Shown: positions 1 through 7,476 of the stretch, piece by piece | Layout of the letters: each line of letters begins with the position of its first letter | How positions within the stretch are numbered: the stretch's first letter is position 1 | NCBI RefSeq assembly: GCF_000478275.1 | Contig: NZ_ASJB01000080.1 | Span: forward strand, 248,001-312,000 | From: Amycolatopsis orientalis DSM 40040 = KCTC 9412 | GTDB lineage: Bacteria; Actinomycetota; Actinomycetes; Mycobacteriales; Pseudonocardiaceae | Direction: 5' to 3' | Length of the DNA: 64,000 bases | Position numbers and translations under genes: made by a program | The notes under the pieces: model-generated | What the model saw: the letters and a program-made list of their open reading frames with translations, nothing else | What the model was told of the DNA's origin: nothing | Databases searched by the model: none

Positions 1-166
1 CGCCGTAGATCACCATGCCGAGCGCGACCGGCGTCAGCAGGAACCCGCCGAGCGCGCTGAGCACGCGGGGCACGGCGCGGCTGCTTTGCCTAGGCTGCGG
101 GTAGGGCTCCATGGCCGGCTGCTGCTGTTGTTCGTATGGCGGTACGGCGTAGGGGTTGGTGGACAT
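1..166 (-). CDS. Partial small membrane protein with Pro/Gln/Tyr-rich N-terminus
   Basis: This minus-strand gene begins with ATG at 166 and runs off the left edge, so only about the first 55 codons are visible. The N-terminal 25 residues are rich in Pro, Gln and Tyr (MSTNPYAVPPYEQQQQ), as in many actinobacterial membrane proteins with a disordered cytoplasmic tail. A basic stretch and then a hydrophobic segment (VLSALGGFLLTPVALGMVIY) follow, which looks like the start of a transmembrane helix. No family can be named from this fragment. It is divergent from the isocitrate dehydrogenase gene, and the roughly 240-base gap between them must hold both promoters, although I cannot place either with confidence. 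Confidence 0.6.
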   Translation of the reverse strand, partial: MSTNPYAVPPYEQQQQPAMEPYPQPRQSSRAVPRVLSALGGFLLTPVALGMVIYG

Positions 167-403
167 GGGGACCGCCCTTCCGGTGGCCGGCTGAGGAGTG
201 CGGTTCGATGATGTCGCGGTTCCGCGGGTCCCGTGACGGCCGGATGGCCGTCGTCCGACCGGGTGACGTCGGTCACATCGGCCTCGTGGAGACTTGATAC
301 CGACCACTACTGGAACCATCAAGGACCGTTAAGCAGTACGCTTGTACCGCTACCGGAGACTGAAGAAGAAACGCGAAGATCCGCGGAAGGAGCACCGCTG
401 CTC

Positions 404-1627
404 ATGGCCAAGATCAAGGTCCAGGGCACCGTCGTCGAGCTCGACGGCGATGAGATGACCCGCATCATTTGGCAGTTCATCAAGGACAGGCTGATCCACC
501 CGTACCTGGACGTGAACCTGGAGTACTACGACCTGGGCATCGAGGAGCGGGACCGCACCGACGACCAGGTCACCGTCGACTCGGCCAACGCGATCAAGAA
601 GCACGGTGTCGGCGTCAAGTGCGCCACGATCACGCCGGACGAGGCGCGGGTCGAAGAGTTCGGCCTGAAGAAGATGTGGCTCTCGCCCAACGGCACGATC
701 CGCAACATCCTCGGCGGTGTCATCTTCCGCGAGCCGATCGTCATCCAGAACATCCCGCGGCTCGTGCCCGGCTGGACCAAGCCGATCATCATCGGCCGTC
801 ACGCGCACGGTGACCAGTACAAGGCGACCAACTTCAAGGTCCCCGGTCCCGGCACGCTGACCATCAGCTACACCCCGGACGACGGCTCCGAGCCGATGGA
901 GTTCGAGGTCGCGAAGTTCCCCGAGGGCGGCGGCGTCGCCATGGGGATGTACAACTACCGCAAGTCCATCGAGGACTTCGCGCGCGCCTCGCTGCAGTAC
1001 GGCCTCGACCGCGAGTACCCGGTCTACATGTCGACCAAGAACACCATCCTCAAGGCCTACGACGGCATGTTCAAGGACGTGTTCGAGGAGATCTACCAGG
1101 CCGAGTTCAAGGCCGACTTCGACGCCAAGGGCATCTCGTACGAGCACCGCCTGATCGACGACATGGTCGCCGCCGCGATGAAGTGGGAGGGCGGCTACGT
1201 CTGGGCGTGCAAGAACTACGACGGTGACGTGCAGTCCGACACGGTCGCGCAGGGCTTCGGCTCGCTGGGCCTGATGACCTCGGTGCTGCGCACCCCGGAC
1301 GGCAAGACCGTCGAGGCCGAGGCCGCGCACGGCACGGTGACCCGGCACTACCGCCAGCACCAGCAGGGCAAGCCGACCTCGACCAACCCCATCGCGTCCA
1401 TCTACGCGTGGACCCGGGGCCTCGAGCACCGCGGCAAGCTGGACTCGAACCCGGAGCTGATCGGGTTCGCGAACAAGCTGGAGCAGGTCGTCGTCGAGAC
1501 CGTCGAGAGCGGCAAGATGACCAAGGACCTCGCGCTGCTGATCAGCAAGGACCAGGCGTTCCAGACCACCGAGGAGTTCCTCGCGACGCTGGACGACAAC
1601 CTGGCCAAGAAGATCGCCCAGGGCTGA
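404..1627 (+). CDS. icd: NADP-dependent isocitrate dehydrogenase, homodimeric eukaryote-like type
   Basis: Cytosolic TCA enzyme that oxidatively decarboxylates isocitrate to 2-oxoglutarate with NADP+. The 407-residue product follows the animal IDH1/IDH2 pattern closely. It begins GDEMTRIIW near residue 15, has VKCATITPDEARVEEF and the substrate-binding SPNGTIRNILGG near residue 100, IIIGRHAHGDQY (the Arg equivalent to human IDH1 R132), YEHRLIDDMVA with metal-binding Asp residues, and the NADP-binding AAHGTVTRHYR. The ATG at 404 is preferred because it follows a GGAAGGAG ribosome-binding site and gives the family N-terminus. The frame stays open upstream to 233, but that part resembles no protein. 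This is not the monomeric roughly 740-residue IDH found in many actinomycetes. A hairpin terminator follows. Confidence 0.96.
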   Translation: MAKIKVQGTVVELDGDEMTRIIWQFIKDRLIHPYLDVNLEYYDLGIEERDRTDDQVTVDSANAIKKHGVGVKCATITPDEARVEEFGLKKMWLSPNGTIRNILGGVIFREPIVIQNIPRLVPGWTKPIIIGRHAHGDQYKATNFKVPGPGTLTISYTPDDGSEPMEFEVAKFPEGGGVAMGMYNYRKSIEDFARASLQYGLDREYPVYMSTKNTILKAYDGMFKDVFEEIYQAEFKADFDAKGISYEHRLIDDMVAAAMKWEGGYVWACKNYDGDVQSDTVAQGFGSLGLMTSVLRTPDGKTVEAEAAHGTVTRHYRQHQQGKPTSTNPIASIYAWTRGLEHRGKLDSNPELIGFANKLEQVVVETVESGKMTKDLALLISKDQAFQTTEEFLATLDDNLAKKIAQG

Positions 1628-1645
1628 GTTTCGCTGTAAGTGCCT

Positions 1646-1688
1646 GAAGGCCCCCTTCGCTGCGTCCAGCGCGGTGAAGGGGGCCCTC
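1646..1688 (+). terminator. Hairpin terminator after icd (repeat family T)
   Basis: A 10-bp perfect stem, GGCCCCCTTC at 1649-1658 with GAAGGGGGCC at 1676-1685, encloses a smaller GCTG/CAGC hairpin. There is no long U tract. The GAAGGCCCCCTTC-type arm recurs at five other gene ends in this window, so this is both a likely terminator and a member of a dispersed family. Confidence 0.7.
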
Positions 1689-1842
1689 GCGTACTTCGGC
1701 CTGTGGTGTGACGGTGGGTAGCGCGGAGGCCGTCCGGTTGGCGCCTCCGAGTGGTTGGCGATCCGGGATCTGGGCGACTGTCCCGGTTTCTGTCACTCTG
1801 GTCGAGGAAGAAAACGATTCCCTTGTTCGAGGAGTGACCATC

Positions 1843-2148
1843 ATGGCCATCTCGAAACCGGTCTTGTTCATCGGCGGCGGACTGGCGCTGATCGTCGTCG
1901 TCGCCATCTCGGGGCAGGACAGGGCGTCGAGCGCTTCGAGCCCGACCGGTTGCCAGGTCGTGGTGACGGCCGACGTGCTCAACGCGCGCGACACCCCCGG
2001 TGGGCAGAAGATCGTCGGCAAGTACGTCAAGGACGCGAAGATCGACGCCCAGCCGGTGGTCGAGAACGGCTTCCGCAAGATCGCGGAGGGCAAGTGGGTC
2101 TCGGCCCAGTACGTGGCCCCGGTCGAAGGCTCGAAGTGCGGCCCGTGA
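1843..2148 (+). CDS. Membrane-anchored or exported bacterial SH3-domain protein
   Basis: The 101-residue product has an N-terminal hydrophobic segment (residues about 5-22, VLFIGGGLALIVVVAIS) and then one SH3b-like domain. The domain reads VTADVLNARDTPGGQKIVGKY and ends in GKWVSAQYVAP, the usual pattern of bacterial SH3 domains (strand, 'LNVRSGPG'-like turn, and a final 'GWV..AYV'-like strand). Two Cys residues bracket the domain and may form a disulfide outside the membrane. The ATG at 1843 has GAGGAG nine bases upstream; longer in-frame starts lack a site. Such domains generally bind peptides or cell wall, but no partner is encoded beside it, so the specific role is unknown. The gene is followed by a repeat-rich intergenic region. 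Confidence 0.8.
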   Translation: MAISKPVLFIGGGLALIVVVAISGQDRASSASSPTGCQVVVTADVLNARDTPGGQKIVGKYVKDAKIDAQPVVENGFRKIAEGKWVSAQYVAPVEGSKCGP

Positions 2149-2160
2149 CCCCTCCCGCGT

Positions 2161-2516
2161 CGCGTTCAGCCCGCTAAACGCGCCCTCCCGCTCCCGCCGC
2201 TCTCCCCCGCGCTCGACCCCGCCCCGCTGCGCCTCGCCCTCTCCGCCGCGTTCGCACCTGCTCCGCATTTAGTCCTCTGGATGCGTTCGGTCCCGAGTCC
2301 CCTTCGCATTTCGTCCTCTCGATGCGTTAGGTCCCGGGGCCCGCTCCGCATTTCGTCCTCTGGATGCGAGGGGGCCGCGAGTCCCGCTCGGGTCGGGTTC
2401 GGATCGCGGTTAGCCCGCGAATGTCGACCTGTCGGTGGGGTACGTGAGGTGCATTTCGTCCTCTGAATGCGAGCGGGCAGGGACGCGCGCGGATCGCGGT
2501 TAGCCCGCTAAACGCA
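2161..2516. repeat. Cluster of intergenic palindromic repeats (families A and B)
   Basis: This convergent intergenic stretch holds seven repeat copies. Family A, built on GCGTTTAGC and its complement GCTAAACGC around a two-base centre, occurs at 2161-2182, 2401-2426 (degenerate) and 2491-2516. Family B, GCATTTCGTCCTCTGGATGC with small changes, occurs at 2264-2285, 2305-2326, 2347-2368 and 2451-2471. The last A copy overlaps the end of the minus-strand gene and supplies its stop codon. No open frame of its own is credible here. The same families recur at 7.9, 34.4-34.8, 51.8-51.9, 58.2 and 60.2 kb. Confidence 0.85.
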
Positions 2517-3243
2517 CGTGGGTGCCCTCGTCGGCAGCCAGCACCTCGCCGCTGAACTCCTCCCGCGCCTCGGCCACCGAGATCCCGCGGTCGGAGCCGG
2601 GCCAGAAGTGGGTCAGCAGCAGCCGCCGGGCGCCTCCGCGTTCGGCCCAGTACCCGGCCTCGCCGGCCGTCGACACCAGCCGCGGCGTCTCGTCGGGAGA
2701 CGGACCCTGCAGGGTCGCGTCGGCGATGAGCAGATCGGCGTCGCGCCCCAGCTCCGCCAAGATCGGGCTGGGCCCACTGTCGCCGGTATAGGCGACGGTG
2801 AGCCCGGGCGCGGTCAACCGGACGCCGTAATTCGGCACATGGTGCAGCAGCAGGAACGTGGTCATCCGGAACGGCCCCACCTCGCGCGGCGGGCCGAGGT
2901 CGAAGATGTCGAAGATGGTCGTCGGATGCGGCCGCGGTTCCAGCGCCTCCAGCCGCCGGACCGTGCCCGGCGTGCAGTGCAACGGGATCCTCGGCTCGTC
3001 CGGCAGCCCATAGGCACGCGCCCGGCCGAGCGCGCTGACGTCCGCGCAGTGATCGGGATGCTCGTGCGTCACCACCACCGCGTCGACCCGGCCGCCGGGA
3101 CAGTGTTCGAACAGCCGCGACGCGGCGCCGTAGCCGAGGTCCAGCACGAGCCGGAAACCTTCGTGGACCAGGAGGAAGCCGGCGCAGGCGCGGCCCGGTT
3201 CGGGCCAGGCGCCGCAGCTGCCCAGCACGGTCAGCTCGCTCAT
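2500..3243 (-). CDS. Metallo-beta-lactamase-fold hydrolase, RNase Z-like
   Basis: The 247-residue cytosolic protein has the metallo-beta-lactamase fold. After SELTVLGSCGAWPEPGRACAGFL comes the metal-binding motif THEHPDHCAD near residue 60 (HxHxDH). A second His lies in LLHHVPNYGVRL, the bridging Asp in AYTGDSGPS, and a final His in LLLTHFWPG. The order fits the RNase Z/cyclic phosphodiesterase-like branch, but the substrate cannot be told. The ATG at 3243 gives the usual family N-terminus; the frame continues upstream without resemblance to any protein. The last four residues (RLAG) and the TAA stop at 2500-2502 lie inside a family A palindromic repeat. The gene is divergent from the exonuclease III gene, with about 115 bases between the starts. 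Confidence 0.85.
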   Translation of the reverse strand: MSELTVLGSCGAWPEPGRACAGFLLVHEGFRLVLDLGYGAASRLFEHCPGGRVDAVVVTHEHPDHCADVSALGRARAYGLPDEPRIPLHCTPGTVRRLEALEPRPHPTTIFDIFDLGPPREVGPFRMTTFLLLHHVPNYGVRLTAPGLTVAYTGDSGPSPILAELGRDADLLIADATLQGPSPDETPRLVSTAGEAGYWAERGGARRLLLTHFWPGSDRGISVAEAREEFSGEVLAADEGTHVRLAG

Positions 3244-3358
3244 GCGCGCAGTCTCGCAGAGCGCCGCGGGTAACGGCGCGACTTTCGTGATCACGGGATC
3301 TCGCCGCGCCGCTCCACCCCTGACGGTTCTGTCAGACCCTCCGGGTAGCGTGCGAAGG

Positions 3359-4156
3359 GTGCTGACCGTCTCCACTGTGAATGTCAACGGCCTCCGTGCC
3401 GCCGCGAAAAAGGGCTTCGTCGAGTGGCTCGGCTCCACCAAGGCCGATGTCGTCGCCTGCCAGGAGGTCCGGGCCGAGCTCAAGGAGCTCCCGGCCGGTG
3501 CCGCCGCGCCCGAAGGCTGGCACGTGGTGCACGCGCCGTCGGCACAGAAGGGGCGCAACGGCGTCATGCTCTTCAGTCGCGCCGAGCCGGAAGAGGTCCG
3601 CATCGGTTTCGGCGAGCCCGAATTCGAGGACAGCGGCCGCTACGCGGAGATCCACCTGCCGAACGTCGTGGTGGCGAGCCTGTACCTGCCCAGCGGCGAC
3701 GTCGGGACCCCGCGCCAGGACGAGAAGGAGCGCTTCATGGCGGCGTTCCTGCCGTACCTCGTCGACCTGCGCGCCAAGGCCGAGGCCGGCGGCCGTGAGG
3801 TCGTCGTGGTCGGGGACTGGAACATCGCCTACGAGAAGACCGACCTGAAGAACTGGCGCGGGAACCAGAAGAGCTCGGGCTTCCTCCCGGAGGAGCGGGA
3901 GTGGCTCGGCCGCGTGTTCACCGAGGCCGGTTATGTCGACGTGCAGCGCAAACTCGATCCGGAAGGTCCGGGCCCGTACACCTGGTGGTCGTATCGCGGG
4001 AAGGCGTTCGACAACGACTCGGGCTGGCGCATCGACTGCCAGATCGCCACTCCCGGCCTCGCCGAGCGGTGTACGTCGGTCGTGGTCGAGCGCGCCGGGT
4101 CCTACGAGCAGCGGTGGTCCGATCACGCCCCCGTGACAGCGACCTACTCCGACTGA
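3359..4156 (+). CDS. xth: Exodeoxyribonuclease III (AP endonuclease family)
   Basis: Mg2+-dependent 3'-5' exonuclease and AP endonuclease of base excision repair. The 265-residue protein shows all family blocks: VNVNGLRAAAKKGF at the N-terminus, VACQEVRAE with the metal-binding Glu, GRYAEIHL, VVGDWNIAYEKTDLKNW with catalytic Asp and Asn, GWRIDCQIATPGL, and the terminal RWSDHAPV with the catalytic Asp-His pair. I chose the GTG at 3359: a -10-like TAGCGT at 3345-3350 ends eight bases before it, suggesting a leaderless mRNA, and the protein then starts at the conserved strand. A GTG three codons earlier is possible. Reliable family assignment; the intracellular partner is unknown. Confidence 0.92.
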   Translation: MLTVSTVNVNGLRAAAKKGFVEWLGSTKADVVACQEVRAELKELPAGAAAPEGWHVVHAPSAQKGRNGVMLFSRAEPEEVRIGFGEPEFEDSGRYAEIHLPNVVVASLYLPSGDVGTPRQDEKERFMAAFLPYLVDLRAKAEAGGREVVVVGDWNIAYEKTDLKNWRGNQKSSGFLPEEREWLGRVFTEAGYVDVQRKLDPEGPGPYTWWSYRGKAFDNDSGWRIDCQIATPGLAERCTSVVVERAGSYEQRWSDHAPVTATYSD

Positions 4157-4168
4157 CCTGGGCCGGTC

Positions 4169-5098
4169 ATGGAGACGAACGAAGCCAGGCGTATCGAGGC
4201 GACGAACGCCGAGCGCTACCAGATGTCGGGCCAGTACGGGTGGGAGTTCAGCCCGGACGCGCCGAACCTGCTGGAACGCTGGACGGTGCTGCCGTTCAAC
4301 CAGCGCGGCGACAAACGGATCGCGTTCGGCGCGCTGAGCGGCGCGTACAACGGGCTCCCGTTCAGCGTTTTCGACTATCACCGCCGCCCGACGGTCACGA
4401 GCGTGCACACGCGGTGGACCAACAAGAAGGTCAATGAGCTCGACACGATCTCGATCGACACGGTCTGGGTGGTCACCCTGCCCGCGCCGATGCCGAACTT
4501 CCAGATCGTGTCGAGCATCGAATCCGCCTGGGACGTCGAGCAGTATCCCGAGCCCGCCACCGCGGACCGGAAGTTCAACCGCTGGTACAAGCTGATCGAC
4601 ACCGATCCGAACATCGCGGTCCAGGTGCTGACGCCGCAGGTCGCCGCCCTGATGCGGTCGTCGAAGCTGCACACCTGGTCGCTGGTGGGGGCGGAGCTGG
4701 TCTACGTCGAGAATCCGACGTTCGGCCGGACCAAGCCGGACGACGTGCTCGCGACGCTGGGCAAACTCGGGCAGCTGGTCTCGGTGTTGCCTCTGCACCT
4801 CGGCGGTGGGCAGCCCGCCGCGCCGCAACCGCAGCCTCAGCAGTACCCGCCACCGCCCTATCCGCCGCAGAATCCCGGGTATCCGCAGCAATATCCGCCT
4901 CCGCCGCAGTACGGCCAGCCGCCGTATCCGCCACAGCAGCCGGGCTATCCGCCGCCCTACCCTCAGCCCCAGTACCCCCAACCGCAGTATCCGCAGCCCC
5001 CGCAACCGCAGTACCCACAGCCCGGGTACCCGCCGCAGGGCTATCCACCGCCGGGCCCCTACGGGCCGCCGCCGGGTTATCCGCCGCGCGGCTACTGA
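4169..5098 (+). CDS. Uncharacterised protein with long Pro/Tyr/Gln-rich C-terminal tail
   Basis: The 309-residue product has two parts. Residues 1 to about 210 form a soluble domain with alternating strands and aromatic residues (YGWEFSPDAP, SVFDYHRRP, VWVVTLPAPMPNF, SVLPLHLGGG); I do not recognise a catalytic motif. Residues about 213-309 are almost entirely Pro, Tyr, Gln and Gly in repeats such as QYPPPPYPP and GYPPPYPQPQYPQ, which should be disordered. The repetitive DNA of this tail is itself prone to length change. There is no signal peptide. It starts 12 bases after the exonuclease stop, so cotranscription is plausible, and it overlaps the convergent cupin gene by seven bases at the 3' end. 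Function unknown. Confidence 0.75.
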   Translation: METNEARRIEATNAERYQMSGQYGWEFSPDAPNLLERWTVLPFNQRGDKRIAFGALSGAYNGLPFSVFDYHRRPTVTSVHTRWTNKKVNELDTISIDTVWVVTLPAPMPNFQIVSSIESAWDVEQYPEPATADRKFNRWYKLIDTDPNIAVQVLTPQVAALMRSSKLHTWSLVGAELVYVENPTFGRTKPDDVLATLGKLGQLVSVLPLHLGGGQPAAPQPQPQQYPPPPYPPQNPGYPQQYPPPPQYGQPPYPPQQPGYPPPYPQPQYPQPQYPQPPQPQYPQPGYPPQGYPPPGPYGPPPGYPPRGY

Positions 5099-5592
5099 CG
5101 GCTCTTCGCGCTCTCCGTCCACACTGGACTGTCCACGAAGTGGTTGTCGAATTCCTCCTGGCTGTCCAAGAGTTCCTGGACGGTCGCCGTCCCGCGGCCG
5201 ACCTTCTCCAGTAGCCGGAAGTAGCCGAAGCGTTCCACGCCGGGGATGAACACGATCAGCACGTCCGCGGGAGAGTCCGCCGCCGCGCGGAAGGCGTGTG
5301 TCGTCATCGGCGGGACAACGAGCATGTCGCCCTCGGAAACGGTGACGATCTCTTCTCCCACAAGGACTTCCAGGTTTCCGCCGAGCATGAAGAACATCTC
5401 GGAGGAGCCGGTGTGATAGTGCGGCGCCGCGCCGTCGGCCCCGACGCCCAACTGGGTTCTCGCACTGCTCATGACTCCGCCTGTGGTCGAGACGTCGGCG
5501 AGCAGGGTGACGAGGGTGGGGCCGGCGCCGACGGTCTCCGCTTCGGAGGCACGGACGAGGACGGGTTCGCGGGTTTCGATGCTCTGCGTCAT
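5092..5592 (-). CDS. Cupin-domain protein, divergent from and likely regulated by a MarR regulator
   Basis: The 166-residue protein has a single conserved cupin barrel. Motif 1 is around APHYHTGSSEMFFMLGGNLEV, with two His and a Glu for metal, and motif 2 is around GDMLVVPPMTTHAFRA, with the last metal His. It resembles small actinobacterial cupins of unknown substrate, possibly quercetinase-like or an isomerase; the sequence does not decide. I chose ATG 5592 because the minus strand carries TTGACA, an 18-base gap and AACTAT ending about seven bases before it, which implies a leaderless transcript. A start 12 codons earlier would lie inside that promoter. The divergent MarR gene and the palindrome between them point to repression by that regulator. 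Confidence 0.85.
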   Translation of the reverse strand: MTQSIETREPVLVRASEAETVGAGPTLVTLLADVSTTGGVMSSARTQLGVGADGAAPHYHTGSSEMFFMLGGNLEVLVGEEIVTVSEGDMLVVPPMTTHAFRAAADSPADVLIVFIPGVERFGYFRLLEKVGRGTATVQELLDSQEEFDNHFVDSPVWTESAKSRQ

Positions 5593-5612
5593 AGCCGAAT
5601 AGTTCCACCACT

Positions 5613-5634
5613 GATAGTTCGCTGTCAAACTATC
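5613..5634. promoter_or_regulatory. Probable MarR operator between cupin and marR
   Basis: GATAGTT at 5613-5619 and AACTATC at 5628-5634 form a perfect 7-bp inverted repeat with an 8-base spacer. A further AATAGTT half-site lies at about 5598-5604. The palindrome covers the -35 TTGACA of the cupin promoter and sits just upstream of the TAATAG -10 box of the MarR gene at 5643-5648. Bound regulator would therefore block both transcripts. Confidence 0.75.
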
Positions 5635-5656
5635 TCCGATCTAATAGACTTCGACC

Positions 5657-6157
5657 GTGAGTGAAGAGCGGAACGCGGACGCGATCGACGCGGTGGTCGG
5701 CGCATGGCGCCGGGAACGGCCGGAATTGGACTTGACGGCGATCGGGGTCGCGGGGCGCCTCGGGCGCGCGGTGATGCTGACGACGCCGATGGTGGAGGCG
5801 GTTTTCGCGAAACATGGCCTGAAACAAGGGGAGTTCGACGTGCTCGCGGCGCTCAGGCGGTCCGGGAAGCCGTACACCCTGATCCCGTCCGAGCTGTCCG
5901 CGACGCTGATGATGTCCCGGGCCGGGATGACCAGCCGGATCGACAGGCTCGAGTCGGCGGGGTTGGTCGAGCGCGCGCTCGACCCGGAGGACCGGCGCAG
6001 TTTCCGGGTCACGCTGACCGAGCGCGGTTTCGAAGTCGTCGACGCCGCGATGACCGAGCACACCGCGAACGTCGCGAAGCTGCTCTCGCCGCTTGGTGAC
6101 GACCTCGACGTCCTGGACGCTTCGCTGCGTCGGCTGCTGATGTCCCTGGAGAGCTGA
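5657..6157 (+). CDS. MarR-family transcriptional regulator
   Basis: The 166-residue protein has the MarR winged-helix fold. A dimerisation helix comes first, then KQGEFDVLAALRRSG, the recognition region (SELSATLMMSRAGMTSRIDRL, about residues 85-105) and the wing (VERALDPEDRRSFRVTLTERG). The GTG at 5657 follows a TAATAG -10 box by eight bases, with no Shine-Dalgarno, so the mRNA is probably leaderless. It is divergent from the cupin gene and shares the palindromic operator described there; autorepression plus control of the cupin gene is the natural inference. The inducing ligand is not evident. Its TGA stop lies in the arm of the terminator hairpin. Confidence 0.9.
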   Translation: MSEERNADAIDAVVGAWRRERPELDLTAIGVAGRLGRAVMLTTPMVEAVFAKHGLKQGEFDVLAALRRSGKPYTLIPSELSATLMMSRAGMTSRIDRLESAGLVERALDPEDRRSFRVTLTERGFEVVDAAMTEHTANVAKLLSPLGDDLDVLDASLRRLLMSLES

Positions 6158-6200
6158 AGGGGCCCTTCGCCGCATGTGACGCGGCGAAGGGCCCCTTCAG
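6154..6200. terminator. Perfect 20-bp hairpin (family T) overlapping the marR stop codon
   Basis: The arms at 6154-6173 and 6181-6200 pair perfectly over 20 bp around a 7-base loop (ATGTGAC). The left arm begins CTGAAGGGGCCCTTC, so the TGA stop of the MarR gene (6155-6157) is inside the stem. The chitinase gene on the other strand ends 14 bases beyond, so the element can serve both convergent transcripts. Confidence 0.85.
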
Positions 6201-6213
6201 CTCCCTGGCCGGG

Positions 6214-7101
6214 TCAGCAGTAGAGGTTGCCGCCGGGGTCGACGCCGAGGATGCCGGTGAACTGCTGGTACTTGCTCACGCGGCTCTGCACCTGGGCGGG
6301 GTTGCCGCCGTTGCACTCGAGGCTGCCGTTGATGCTGCGGATGGTCTCGCCGAAGCCGCGGCTGTTGACCATCGCGTTGTGCGGGGTCATCGTGCCCGGG
6401 CCGTTCTGGGTCATCCAGTACCAGATGCCGGTCTTCCAGGCGACCGCCGCGTCGTTCTGCACCAACCACGGGTTGGTCAGCAGCGGCAGGCCCAGCGCGT
6501 CGCCGGCGGCCTTGTAGTTGAAGTTCCAGCTCAGCTGGATCGGGCCGCGGCCGTAGTACGCGGCGTTGCCCGCCGGGCAGCCGTAGGACTGGCTCGTATC
6601 GCAGTAGTGCGGGTAGTTGGCCTCGTTCTGCTCGACGACGTGGACCAGTCCGCCGGTCTCGTGGCTGACGTTCGCCAGGAAGGCCGCCGCCTCTTGCTTC
6701 TTGACGGTGTCGCTGCCGGTGCCCGCGAAGGCGGGGTACGCGCTCAGGGCGGTGACCAGGCCGTTGTAGGTGTAGAACGGGTTCCGGCTGGGGAACATCT
6801 GGTTGAACTGGGCTTCGCTGACCACGAAGCCGGACGGGTTCGGCGGGTTGGTCGTGCCGCCGCCGCAGCTGCCCTGATCGGCCCAGACCTGCGCCGTGCC
6901 GGGGGTTTCGTTCTGTGTCCACCACTTCGCGGACCAGTTGTGCCCGTTGTAGGAGGCGGTGTTGCCGCCCCAGTAGACCGAACTCGCGTTCCACGGCGCC
7001 ACGCAGTCCGCCGCGGCGGCGGACTGGGCCGGGACGACCACGGCGACCGTGGTGGCGGCGAAGGTGGCGGCGACCGCCGCGAGAATACGTCGAAGAGACA
7101 T
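6214..7101 (-). CDS. Secreted GH19 chitinase with N-terminal chitin-binding module
   Basis: An endochitinase that cleaves beta-1,4-GlcNAc chains outside the cell with inversion. The 295-residue precursor has a signal peptide (residues 1-31, ending QSAAAA). A CBM5/12-type chitin-binding module follows at about 33-80 (CVAPWNASSVYWGGN, GHNWSAKWWTQNETPG), then a short Thr/Pro linker and a GH19 domain from about 92. The catalytic Glu is E148 in SHETGG and the second carboxylate E157, nine residues later as in Streptomyces family-19 chitinases. YYGRGPIQLSWNFNY is the hallmark GH19 substrate-binding block. ATG 7101 has GAAGGAG upstream. Three DasR-like boxes lie in the promoter region, indicating GlcNAc-dependent control. 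It could also act on fungal walls. Confidence 0.95.
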   Translation of the reverse strand: MSLRRILAAVAATFAATTVAVVVPAQSAAAADCVAPWNASSVYWGGNTASYNGHNWSAKWWTQNETPGTAQVWADQGSCGGGTTNPPNPSGFVVSEAQFNQMFPSRNPFYTYNGLVTALSAYPAFAGTGSDTVKKQEAAAFLANVSHETGGLVHVVEQNEANYPHYCDTSQSYGCPAGNAAYYGRGPIQLSWNFNYKAAGDALGLPLLTNPWLVQNDAAVAWKTGIWYWMTQNGPGTMTPHNAMVNSRGFGETIRSINGSLECNGGNPAQVQSRVSKYQQFTGILGVDPGGNLYC

Positions 7102-7138
7102 CGGTGGCTCCTTCGTACGGGGGGACCATGCAGGGAGA

Positions 7139-7182
7139 TTGGTCTATACCTTTTAAGGGGTATGGCCAACAGGTATAGACCA
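7139..7182. promoter_or_regulatory. DasR-like repeat boxes upstream of the chitinase
   Basis: TGGTCTATACC at 7140-7150, GGTATGGCCA at 7159-7168 and GGTATAGACCA at 7172-7182 are copies of one 11-base box. The first is inverted relative to the last, and the second and third lie as direct repeats with 13-base spacing. The form matches both the direct repeats known before Streptomyces chitinase genes and the TGGTCTAGACCA core of DasR (GntR family) operators. No dasR gene lies in the window, so control would be in trans. Confidence 0.75.
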
Positions 7183-7476
7183 TTGCGCGCAAGAAACCAA
7201 CCGGGGAAAGTCGGATCGTGCCTGTTCGGCCCCGCGGTGGCAGCCGAACGGCGTAATGTGCCGCGTTTTGCCGGAACGCCTTCAGCTCGCGACATACTTT
7301 GAGGGGTAGGGGTGCTCGAAAGATCCCCCCTGTGAGGGGCTAGTCTCGTTCCCCGAGTTGATCAGAACCCACAGGTCTTGACACGCTCGGTAGTTTTTTG
7401 ACCAGCAACCTGGAAATGCTCACTCGTTCGGGTTAGCGTTCCGGTTCGGCACTGTCACGTCACGGGAGGCACTCCG

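Noticed and set aside
350..1429. Long open frame antisense to icd
   Set aside because: High-GC DNA gives long antisense frames; its translation has no motif and it lies fully opposite a certain gene. The same applies to the large antisense frames opposite the carbohydrate enzymes (24340-26910), the helicase (39868-41727) and sdhA (18634-20301).
7378..7383. TTGACA as -35 of the small membrane protein gene
   Set aside because: No good -10 box lies at the right distance; TAGTTT is too near. I do not list it as a promoter.
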